Source: Streptosporangiaceae bacterium
GTDB lineage: Bacteria > Actinomycetota > Actinomycetes > Streptosporangiales > Streptosporangiaceae
Reading direction: 5' to 3'
Length of the DNA: 7,947 nt
Assembly: GCA_025934635.1 (NCBI GenBank)
Contig: JAICWX010000374.1
Location: forward strand, 1-7,947
This document shows positions 1 to 5,802 of the stretch, in pieces (the first letter of the stretch is position 1; each line of letters opens with the position of its first letter). A model generated the notes under the pieces. The model did no database searches. It saw only the letters and a program-made list of their open reading frames with translations, and was not told where the DNA came from. The position numbers and the translations under genes are program-made.

Positions 1-2700
1 ACCATGGATCCCGGCTACGTCGAGTCGGTCTGGTGGTCGCTGAAGCAGATCTACGAGCAGGGGCTGCTGGTCCGCGACCACCGGATCAGCCCGTACTGCC
101 CGCGCTGCGGCACCCCGCTCTCCGACCACGAGATGGGCCAGCCGGACGTCTACCAGACGGTCTCGGACCCGGCCGTCACGGTCAGGTTCAGGCTGCGCAC
201 GCTGCCCGAGGGGGCGCCGGCCGGGCTCGAGGGCGCCGACATGCTGGTCTGGACGACCACGCCGTGGACGCTGGTGTCCAACACGGCGGTCGCCGTGCAC
301 CCGGACGCGACCTACGTGCTGGCCCGCCGGTCCCGGGACGGCGACCGGGTCGTCGTCGCCGAGGACCTGTTCGCCCGGGTACTGGGCGACGGGTGGCACG
401 TGGCGACCCGGTTCAAGGGCAGTGCGCTGATCGGGGCGGGATACATCCGCCCGTTCGGCATCATCGAGATCCCGGACGCTCATGTCGTGATTCCAGGGTC
501 ATTCGTGACCACCGAGGATGGCACCGGCCTGGTCCACCTGGCGCCGGCCTTCGGCGCCGACGACATGGAGGCGTCGCGCGCGCACCGGCTGCCGGTGGTC
601 AACCCGGTCAAGCCGGACGGCCACTTCGAGGACGGCGTGCCGCTGGTCGGGGGGCTGTTCTTCAAGGACGCCGACCGGCGGCTGATCGAGGACCTCGACG
701 ACCGCGGGCTGCTGTTCCGGTCCGAGCGGCACGAGCACAGCTACCCGCACTGCTGGCGGTGCGGCACCTTGCTCCTCTATTACGCGGTGCCGTCGTGGTA
801 CATCAGGACCACCGCGGTCAAGGACAAGCTGCTGGCCGAGAACGAGCGGACGAACTGGTACCCGGCGACGGTCAAGACCGGCCGGTACGGCGAGTGGCTG
901 CGGAACAACGTGGACTGGGCGCTGTCCAGGACCCGGTACTGGGGCACGCCGCTGCCCCTGTGGGTGTGCGCGGAGTCGCACGTGACCTGCGTCGGCTCGC
1001 TGGCCGAGCTGTCCGGGCGGGCGGGCCGGGACCTGGCCGGGCTCGACCCGCACCGGCCGTTCGTGGACGAGATCACGTTCGCGTGCCCCGTGTGCGACGG
1101 GCTGGCCCGGCGGGTGCCCGAGGTGATCGACGTCTGGTACGACTCCGGCTCGATGCCGTTCGCCCAGTTCGGCGCGCCCTGGCAGGGGCAGGCCGAGTTC
1201 GAGGCCGCCTACCCGGCCCAGTTCATCTGCGAGGCGCTGGACCAGACCAGGGGCTGGTTTTACTCGCTGATGGCCGTGGGGACGATGGTGTTCGGGCGTT
1301 CGGCGTACGAGAACGTGGTGTGCGTGGGGCTGCTCGTCGACGAGACCGGCCGCAAGATGAGCAAGCACCTGGGCAACGTGCTCCAGCCGATCCCGCTGAT
1401 GGACCGGCACGGCGCCGACGCGCTGCGCTGGTTCTTCGCGGCCTCCGGCTCGCCGTGGGGAGCGCGGCGGGTGGGGCATGACGTGCTCAGCGAGATCGTC
1501 CGGAAGGTCCTGCTCACCTACTGGAACACGGCGTCGTTCCTGGTCCTGTACGCCAACGCGGGCGGCTGGGCGCCCGGGGACGCGCCCGCGGATCGCCCGC
1601 TGACCGACCGATGGATGCTGAGCGAACTGCACGCCGTGGTGCGGGATGTCACCGCCGCGCTGGAGGACTTCGACACGGCGGCGGCGGGACGGCGGCTGGC
1701 GGCGCTCATCGACGACCTGTCCAACTGGTACGTGCGCCGGTCGCGGCGGCGGTTCTGGGACGGGCCCGGGTCGGCCGACGGGGCCTCGGCGTTCGCCACG
1801 CTGTACGAGTGCGTCAGCACGCTGACGTTGCTGCTGGCGCCGTTCGTCCCGTTCGTGACGGATTACCTGTGGGGGGTGCTGCGGCGTCCCGGGGCGCCGG
1901 AGTCCGTGCACCTGGCGTCGTGGCCTGCTTTCGACGCCGCGCTGATCGATCCGGAGCTGTCGGAGCAGATGGCGCTGGCCCGGCGGCTGGTCGAGCTGGG
2001 CCGCTCGGCCCGGTCGGGGGCTTCGGTCCGCACCCGGCAGCCGCTGCGGCAGGCCCTGATCGGGGCGGCCGGATTCGAGCGGCTCCCCGGCGAGCTGCGG
2101 TCGCTGATCGCCGCGGAGCTGAACGTGGGCTCGCTCGACGGGCTGGGCGGCGAGGCCGGCGAGCTGGTCGACTACGCGGTCAAGCCGAACTTCAGGTCGC
2201 TGGGCCGGCGGTTCGGGGCGGACACGCCCGCCGTGGCCGCGGCCATCGCCGCCGCCCCGGCGGCCGGCATCGCGACGGCGGTGCTGGCGGGCGGCTCGAT
2301 CCCGGTCACCGTGCCCGGCCGGCCCGCTGTCGCGGTCGGAGCGGACGACGTGGTCGTGACGCAGACGCCGCGGGCGGGCTGGGCGGTGGCCACCGACGCC
2401 GGCGAGACGGTGGCCATCGACACCGCCGTCTCGCCGGAACTGCGCCGGGAAGGGCTCGCCCGGGAGGTCATCCGGCTGGTCCAGGATGCGCGCAAGAACG
2501 ACGGCTTCGACATCACCGACCGGATCGCGCTGCGCTGGTCGGCCAGCGACGCTGAGATGAGCGCGGCGCTCAGCGAGCATGCCGCGCTGATCGCCGGCGA
2601 GGTGCTGGCCGTCGAGTACGGACCCGGCGTGGCCGTCGAGGGCGCCCCCGAGCACGCCGACGCGGAGCTCGGCCTGCGGTTCTGGATCAGGATCGCCTGA
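1..2700 (+). CDS. ileS: Isoleucyl-tRNA synthetase (5'-truncated by window edge)
   Basis: Cytoplasmic class I aminoacyl-tRNA synthetase that charges tRNA-Ile using ATP. The frame is already open at base 1, so the first visible Met (base 4) is internal; about 150 residues, including the HIGH signature, lie upstream. Counting from that Met, a CPRC pair (32-35) precedes the CP1 editing domain, shown by WTTTPWTL (83-90) and the GTGLVHLAPAFGADD block (173-187). Then come PHCWRC (248-253), the DWALSRTRYWGTPLP block (304-318), ACPVC (360-364), DVWYDSG (376-382) and the catalytic loop KMSKH (451-455, bases 1354-1368), a KMSKS variant. An anticodon-binding helical domain and a long C-terminal extension follow, ending in TGA at 2698-2700. 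These blocks resemble the eukaryote-like (IleS2-type) clade usual in actinobacteria, whose members are about 1040-1060 residues. The gene converges on the minus-strand division cluster. Its 5' regulatory region is outside the window. Function is very secure; clade assignment is from remembered motifs. Confidence 0.97.
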   Translation, partial: TMDPGYVESVWWSLKQIYEQGLLVRDHRISPYCPRCGTPLSDHEMGQPDVYQTVSDPAVTVRFRLRTLPEGAPAGLEGADMLVWTTTPWTLVSNTAVAVHPDATYVLARRSRDGDRVVVAEDLFARVLGDGWHVATRFKGSALIGAGYIRPFGIIEIPDAHVVIPGSFVTTEDGTGLVHLAPAFGADDMEASRAHRLPVVNPVKPDGHFEDGVPLVGGLFFKDADRRLIEDLDDRGLLFRSERHEHSYPHCWRCGTLLLYYAVPSWYIRTTAVKDKLLAENERTNWYPATVKTGRYGEWLRNNVDWALSRTRYWGTPLPLWVCAESHVTCVGSLAELSGRAGRDLAGLDPHRPFVDEITFACPVCDGLARRVPEVIDVWYDSGSMPFAQFGAPWQGQAEFEAAYPAQFICEALDQTRGWFYSLMAVGTMVFGRSAYENVVCVGLLVDETGRKMSKHLGNVLQPIPLMDRHGADALRWFFAASGSPWGARRVGHDVLSEIVRKVLLTYWNTASFLVLYANAGGWAPGDAPADRPLTDRWMLSELHAVVRDVTAALEDFDTAAAGRRLAALIDDLSNWYVRRSRRRFWDGPGSADGASAFATLYECVSTLTLLLAPFVPFVTDYLWGVLRRPGAPESVHLASWPAFDAALIDPELSEQMALARRLVELGRSARSGASVRTRQPLRQALIGAAGFERLPGELRSLIAAELNVGSLDGLGGEAGELVDYAVKPNFRSLGRRFGADTPAVAAAIAAAPAAGIATAVLAGGSIPVTVPGRPAVAVGADDVVVTQTPRAGWAVATDAGETVAIDTAVSPELRREGLAREVIRLVQDARKNDGFDITDRIALRWSASDAEMSAALSEHAALIAGEVLAVEYGPGVAVEGAPEHADAELGLRFWIRIA

Positions 2701-2702
2701 GC

Positions 2703-2716
2703 CGGAGGTTACTCCG
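2703..2716. terminator. Small GC hairpin between convergent genes (weak candidate)
   Basis: CGGAG, loop GTTA, CTCCG forms a 5-bp GC-rich stem located exactly where ileS (+) and the membrane-protein gene (-) converge; the loop contains the minus-strand stop codon. There is no T-tract on either side, so this is at best a weak bidirectional terminator of the L-shaped kind described for actinomycetes. The position supports it, but the stem is short enough to be chance. Confidence 0.22.
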
Positions 2717-3929
2717 CGGGGCTGTCGGACTGGTCGGGGAGACAGGCGCGGCAGGGGGTGCAGCCCGCTTCCCGGGCCGCGGCCACCGTCAGCTTGTCCA
2801 AGTCGCTGTCACCCATGAAGCGGATGAGGATGCACTGGGATTTGTGGTACCTGGGGACGCCGGGGACCACGGTTACTTCGAGGTCGGGGTCGGGGTCGGG
2901 GGCGGCGGGTTCGGTGAGTGTCGTGGCGTCGTCGACGGAGGTGCTGTCGCCGGCCACGGCGGCGTTACCGGCAGGCGTGCTGTCATCGGCGGATGCGGCG
3001 GCGGGGGCGGGGGTGGGGGCGGTCTCGGCGGCCGAGCCGGTCCCGGCGGCCGGCTCCGTGTCGGCGGCGGGCTCCGTGTCGGCGGCGGGCGCGGTGACGC
3101 GCGCGGCAGCGGTGAACAGCGTGACGTCGGACTCGGGCTCTGGTTCAGCCGTGGCCGCGGCGTCCGGCTTAGCGGCGGCTTCGGGCTCGGGCTCAGCGGC
3201 GGCTTCGGGCTCAGCGGCAGGGGCGGGCGGGGGGACCGGATCGCTCGCGCTGGCAGCTGGCTCGGGCTCACCCGCGCGGACGGCGTCGTCCTCGCGGGCG
3301 GCCGGGGCGGCATCCTGGGCCCGGAAGATCAGGGTCTGGTCCTGGATGGACACGTCATCATCGGAGGCGGGGGGTGCGGCGGCCGCGGTCTCCTGAACAG
3401 GGGGCGGGCTTGGCGGCGGGGCCGGGGCGTCGCGCCGCTCCCACGGGCTGGGGACAGCGGGCCGGGGGCCGGGCGGCGGCTCGGCGGGCAGGTGACCGGC
3501 CCGGGACGAGCCCGCCGGGCCGGACGCGGACCAGGGGGCCCGGCTGGCGGTGGTCCCGGCGGCCGCCGACCAGACCGGAGCCTGGGCCGGCTGCGGGGAT
3601 GAGGTGGGCTGCGGGGCTGCCGCAGGTCCTTGCGTGCTGGCCTGGCCCAGCGCGCTGGCCTGGGCGGCACTGGCGGCCTGGCCGGCACCGGCCGCCTGGA
3701 CCGCACCGGCCGGGACGGCATCCGCGCGGGCCGTACTGGCCTGAGCTCCGGCCGTTTCCGGCTTGCCGGCCAGCTCGCGCCAGTTGATGGCCGCGCCTAC
3801 GCCGAGCGCGAGCAGGGCCAGCCCGCTCACGCCGATGGCGATGTAGACGAGCAAGAGCTTGCTCGTGACTACACCGCCAACCAGCGTTCCGACCGCGACG
3901 ACAACAAGAAACGCACTAAAGCGAATCAC
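2709..3929 (-). CDS. Two-helix membrane protein with long disordered linker and C-terminal Ada-like Cys/His module
   Basis: I do not recognise a named family for the whole protein (406 aa). It starts with GTG at 3929; a GGGGA sequence lies 8 bases upstream. Residues about 5-22 and 25-47 are two hydrophobic helices joined by a very short turn; Arg/Lys flank both ends, suggesting that both termini are cytoplasmic. Residues about 55-350 are Ala/Pro/Glu-rich low complexity, with Gln/Ala early and EPEP/AAADTEP repeats later. Two less repetitive islands, around 189-206 and 266-280, carry DDDVSIQDQTLIF and SDVTLF. The C-terminus (351-396) looks folded: VTVVPGVPRYH, then His362-x3-Cys366-x26-Cys393-x2-Cys396, with an extra Cys390. 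That spacing equals the zinc ligand spacing of Ada N-terminal domains. It lies 45 bases downstream of divIVA on the same strand and is probably co-transcribed. From memory, M. tuberculosis also has a small transmembrane gene (Rv2144c) after wag31, which may correspond to the N-terminal part. Coding status is confident; function is unknown, and a role linked to polar growth or division is inferred from position only. Confidence 0.85.
   Translation of the reverse strand: MIRFSAFLVVVAVGTLVGGVVTSKLLLVYIAIGVSGLALLALGVGAAINWRELAGKPETAGAQASTARADAVPAGAVQAAGAGQAASAAQASALGQASTQGPAAAPQPTSSPQPAQAPVWSAAAGTTASRAPWSASGPAGSSRAGHLPAEPPPGPRPAVPSPWERRDAPAPPPSPPPVQETAAAAPPASDDDVSIQDQTLIFRAQDAAPAAREDDAVRAGEPEPAASASDPVPPPAPAAEPEAAAEPEPEAAAKPDAAATAEPEPESDVTLFTAAARVTAPAADTEPAADTEPAAGTGSAAETAPTPAPAAASADDSTPAGNAAVAGDSTSVDDATTLTEPAAPDPDPDLEVTVVPGVPRYHKSQCILIRFMGDSDLDKLTVAAAREAGCTPCRACLPDQSDSPAE
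3052..3087. repeat. Tandem 18-bp repeat (2 exact copies) in the linker coding region
   Basis: The unit ggctccgtgtcggcggcg occurs twice head to tail (3052-3069 and 3070-3087). It is flanked on the left (3034-3051) by a diverged copy that retains cggcggc. On the minus strand it encodes repeated ADTEPA. The multiple-of-three unit keeps the frame, as expected for slippage-driven expansion of a disordered linker. Confidence 0.8.
3168..3219. repeat. Imperfect 18-bp repeats encoding the PEAAAEPEPEAAAKP stretch
   Basis: cttagcggcggcttcggg (3168-3185) and ctcagcggcggcttcggg (3192-3209) differ at one base. They are separated by ctcggg, and a partial copy, ctcagcggca, begins at 3210. The unit is in frame with the membrane-protein gene on the minus strand and gives the repeated PEAAA/EPE residues of its linker. 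Confidence 0.75.
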
Positions 3930-3974
3930 AGGCGTTGTCCCCGCTCACAAGGTCCTAGTGCCTGCTGCCCGTGC

Positions 3975-4823
3975 CTATCGGCGCTCGCGCGAGGGCGCTC
4001 CCTCGGTGGTGCGGAAACCGCCAGAGTGCTGGGCGATCTCGGGAACACCGTACTGACCAGAGCCCTGACCACCGCTGCGCGCGCCGCTCGGCGCGAGCGC
4101 GGGAGGCGCCATTGACGGCTGCGTACCTGATCCCATGGAGGGGAAGGTACCGCTGTCGGTGACGCCTGCTTCGAGGTCGCGGAGCTGGCCTTCCAGGTAA
4201 GCCTTCAGCCTGCTGCGGTACTCGCGCTCGAAGGCACGCAGGTCGTCGACCCGGCGCTCGAGCTCCTCGCGGGTCTGCACCAGCGAGCCCATGGCCTGAC
4301 GGTGCCGCTCCTGCGCGTCGCGCTCCAGGCTCTCGGCCCGGGCCCGGGCGTCGCCGGTGATCTGCTCCGCCTGGCGACGGGCCTTGGTCAGCACTTCGTC
4401 CGCCTCGCGGCGGGCGCGGCCCAGGGTCTCGTCGGCCTCGCGGCGGGCGTCGGCGATGGCCTGGTCAGCGGTCTGCTGCGCGAGGGAAAGCACGCGCGCG
4501 GCCGTGTCCATGTTGTCCTCGATGTGCGGCATCCCGCCCATCATGACCGGCTCAGGCTGCCTGCGCTCCGGCTCCAGCCGCTCGGGCGCCATCATTTCTG
4601 GCTTCGAGTCCTGCAGCGGGGAGCTCAGCGCGGGTACGGCCGACTTGCCGCCGCGCAGGCATTCCGCCAGCTTGGCCCGGAGCTCTTCGTTCTCCTGGAT
4701 CAGCCGGTCGAGCTCGCCCTCGACCTCGTCGAGGAAGGCGTCAACCTCTTCCTCGTCGTAGCCGGGCCTGAGCCTGGTCGTACTGAACTGCTTGTTCCGC
4801 ACATCCGCGGGCGTCAGCGGCAT
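3975..4823 (-). CDS. divIVA: DivIVA/Wag31 polar growth scaffold
   Basis: Cytoplasmic coiled-coil protein that self-assembles on curved membrane at poles and septa and recruits the cell wall elongation machinery in actinobacteria. The 282-aa protein starts at the ATG at 4823, giving the classical MPLTPADVRNKQF beginning with GAGGAG 5 bases upstream; a reading 25 codons longer (from 4898) has no such support. Residues 1-58 form the lipid-binding domain, with the TTRLRPGYDEEEVDAFLDEVE block at 15-35. Residues about 59-103 are a flexible Pro/Met-rich spacer. Residues about 104-220 are a long coiled coil containing four 11-residue repeats (124-167). Residues about 221-282 are a Gly/Ser/Pro/Gln-rich tail ending in SRERR. 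It sits 49 bases after ylmG and 45 bases before the two-helix membrane-protein gene. In actinobacteria this gene is essential or nearly so and is a Ser/Thr kinase target; no phosphosite can be assigned here. Confidence 0.97.
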   Translation of the reverse strand: MPLTPADVRNKQFSTTRLRPGYDEEEVDAFLDEVEGELDRLIQENEELRAKLAECLRGGKSAVPALSSPLQDSKPEMMAPERLEPERRQPEPVMMGGMPHIEDNMDTAARVLSLAQQTADQAIADARREADETLGRARREADEVLTKARRQAEQITGDARARAESLERDAQERHRQAMGSLVQTREELERRVDDLRAFEREYRSRLKAYLEGQLRDLEAGVTDSGTFPSMGSGTQPSMAPPALAPSGARSGGQGSGQYGVPEIAQHSGGFRTTEGAPSRERR

Positions 4824-4828
4824 CTCGT

Positions 4829-4834
4829 CTCCTC
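4829..4834 (-). promoter_or_regulatory. Ribosome binding site fixing the divIVA start
   Basis: GAGGAG is followed by 5 bases (ACGAG) and the ATG at 4823. This strong Shine-Dalgarno sequence, with the family-typical MPLTP N-terminus, decides the start against the upstream in-frame alternative at 4898, which lies inside the end of ylmG. Confidence 0.85.
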
Positions 4835-4872
4835 GGCGCACTTGGACCGTGTTCCTCACGACGGTACCCGAA

Positions 4873-5160
4873 TCAAAGGCGCGGCACGACCACTTCAAGC
4901 AGGATCAGAACCACGATGAACAGAACCATAAAGCTGAGGTCCATGGCCACCATACCGAGCCGGAGGGTCGGGATGAAGCGCCTTAGGAGTTTTAGCGGTG
5001 GATCTGTAATCGTGAAGATACCCTCTGCGACTACTAGCAGTATGCCGGACGGACGCCAGTCGCGCGCGAAGACCTGCACCCAGCCGAAAATCATCCGGCC
5101 GATCAGGATCACAAGGTAGATCGTCAGTACATAAACGAGGACTTCCTTCAGGTACTGCAC
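4873..5160 (-). CDS. ylmG: YggT/YlmG family small membrane protein
   Basis: A 95-aa integral membrane protein. The start is GTG at 5160, preceded by GGGTGGA with 3 bases between, inside a purine-rich run. The first hydrophobic segment covers residues about 6-30 (VLVYVLTIYLVILIGRMIFGW) and the second about 70-91. Between them lies the family-typical stretch ITDPPLKLLRRFIPTLRLGMVAMDLSF (51-77), in which DP-x-L-x-x-x-R-x-x-I/L-P is the YggT hallmark. YggT relatives are linked to division-site or membrane organisation, and to thylakoid or nucleoid distribution in plastids and cyanobacteria; the exact role in actinobacteria is not settled. It lies 65 bases after sepF and 49 bases before divIVA. 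Codon use is unusual for this window, with ATA, several CTA, GTA, ACA, AAA and AGG concentrated at residues 40-60. Identification is firm. Confidence 0.93.
   Translation of the reverse strand: MQYLKEVLVYVLTIYLVILIGRMIFGWVQVFARDWRPSGILLVVAEGIFTITDPPLKLLRRFIPTLRLGMVAMDLSFMVLFIVVLILLEVVVPRL
4989..5016 (-). promoter_or_regulatory. Possible promoter for divIVA inside ylmG (weak)
   Basis: On the minus strand TTCACG (5016-5011) and TAAAAC (4994-4989) are separated by 16 bases. Each matches four of six positions of the vegetative -35 (TTGACA) and -10 (TATAAT) consensus. The -10 lies about 166 bases upstream of the divIVA ATG, within the locally A/T-richer middle of ylmG. Separate divIVA transcription is known in some actinobacteria, but this particular site is inference. 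Confidence 0.2.
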
Positions 5161-5225
5161 GAATCCACCCTGCCCCCGCCAGCGACTATGTCACTGATCG
5201 GCGTCACGTCATCACTGCCTGCTGG

Positions 5226-5741
5226 CTAGCTCTGGTTGAAGAAGCCGCGCTCGGCGATCCGAGCCTTGTCCTCCGCAGTCACCTCGACGTTCGCGGGAGA
5301 CAGCAGGAAGACCTTGTTCGTCACACGCTCGATGCTCCCGCGCAGGCCGAAAATCAGGCCCGCCGCGAAGTCGACGAGACGCTTCGCGTCGCTATCGACC
5401 ATCTCGGTCAGGTTCATGATCACCGGGGTACCTTCGCGGAAGTGTTCACCAATCGTACGTGCTTCATTGTAGGTGCGCGGGTGCAGTGTCGTGATGCGCG
5501 CGAGATCGGTCGTCTGGGAGACGTGCTCGGGGCGCCAGTCGGCGGGCTGGTAGGCGGCGTATCCCGCGCCGACTTCCGCATCCCGGCTCACGACGCGCGG
5601 ATCCGGCTCGTCGGCCAGGTCGGCCCGCTCCACCGCCTGGTCGTCGTAGTCCTCGTACTCACCGTAGGAGTTGTCCTGGTAACGGTGGTCGTCCTCTACG
5701 AGGCCGAGGTAGACCGCCATCTTCCGCATGGCACTGGCCAT
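5226..5741 (-). CDS. sepF: SepF, membrane anchor of the FtsZ ring
   Basis: A 171-aa cytoplasmic, membrane-associated division protein that binds the FtsZ C-terminal peptide and tethers the Z-ring; in actinobacteria it takes the role of the absent FtsA. The N-terminus [17 protein letters not shown] (1-17) matches the family's amphipathic membrane-binding helix. Residues about 17-75 are an acidic, Tyr/Asp/Glu-rich flexible linker. The SepF core (about 81-155) carries [20 protein letters not shown] (82-101), PVIMNLTEM (106-114), [16 protein letters not shown] (118-133) and [12 protein letters not shown] (143-154), and the protein ends GFFNQS. The ATG at 5741 is chosen over Met5 and Met8 because GGGAGGA lies 7 bases upstream and homologues start with this extension. 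It is 61 bases after yggS and 65 bases before ylmG. Confidence 0.97.
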   Translation of the reverse strand: MASAMRKMAVYLGLVEDDHRYQDNSYGEYEDYDDQAVERADLADEPDPRVVSRDAEVGAGYAAYQPADWRPEHVSQTTDLARITTLHPRTYNEARTIGEHFREGTPVIMNLTEMVDSDAKRLVDFAAGLIFGLRGSIERVTNKVFLLSPANVEVTAEDKARIAERGFFNQS

Positions 5742-5748
5742 CCTTCAG

Positions 5749-5755
5749 TCCTCCC
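5749..5755 (-). promoter_or_regulatory. Ribosome binding site for sepF
   Basis: GGGAGGA lies 7 bases upstream of the ATG at 5741. It supports the longest start over the in-frame Met codons at 5729 and 5720. The strong site suggests sepF is translated independently rather than by coupling to yggS, whose stop is 61 bases away. Confidence 0.75.
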
Positions 5756-5787
5756 AGCCTGTCCCCATCATCGCCGGCCGATCAGGC

Positions 5788-5799
5788 CCCACGCGTGGG
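5788..5799. repeat. Perfect 12-bp palindrome between yggS and sepF
   Basis: CCCACGCGTGGG reads identically on both strands and lies in the 61-base gap between the yggS stop and the sepF start, about 47 bases upstream of the sepF ATG. With no loop it is more like a protein-binding site than a hairpin terminator. Palindromes of this length are expected a few times by chance in GC-rich DNA, so function is uncertain. Confidence 0.4.
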
Positions 5800-5802
5800 A
5801 CA

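Noticed and set aside
33..1481. A 482-codon plus-strand frame overlapping ileS
   Set aside because: Arg/Gly/Ala-rich shadow of the real frame, with no domain and no ribosome binding site.
499..2655. A 718-codon open frame on the minus strand opposite ileS
   Set aside because: It is the mirror of a high-GC coding gene. Its translation is Arg/Pro/Gly-rich with no recognisable domain, while the plus-strand frame has continuous IleRS motifs.
2844..3602. Gly-rich plus-strand frame opposite the membrane-protein gene
   Set aside because: The low-complexity Gly/Arg translation is what the reverse of Ala/Pro codons gives. The minus-strand frame has a start with a ribosome binding site, membrane helices and a folded C-terminus.
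3930..3974. Possible terminator between divIVA and the membrane-protein gene
   Set aside because: No convincing stem-loop or T-tract in the 45 bases, so co-transcription is more likely.
3984..3993. 10-bp palindrome CTCGCGCGAG near the end of divIVA
   Set aside because: Inside the coding region (SRE codons) and short enough to be expected by chance at this GC content; no T-tract to make it a terminator.
4824..4898. A 25-codon N-terminal extension of DivIVA
   Set aside because: It would overlap the end of ylmG and adds a non-conserved sequence. The ATG at 4823 has a strong GAGGAG and gives the family-standard MPLTP start.
5161..5225. Possible promoter or hairpin in the sepF-ylmG gap
   Set aside because: I looked for -35/-10 pairs and stems. 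A CATAGT -10-like hexamer is present but no acceptable -35 at the right distance, and no stem longer than about 4 bp.
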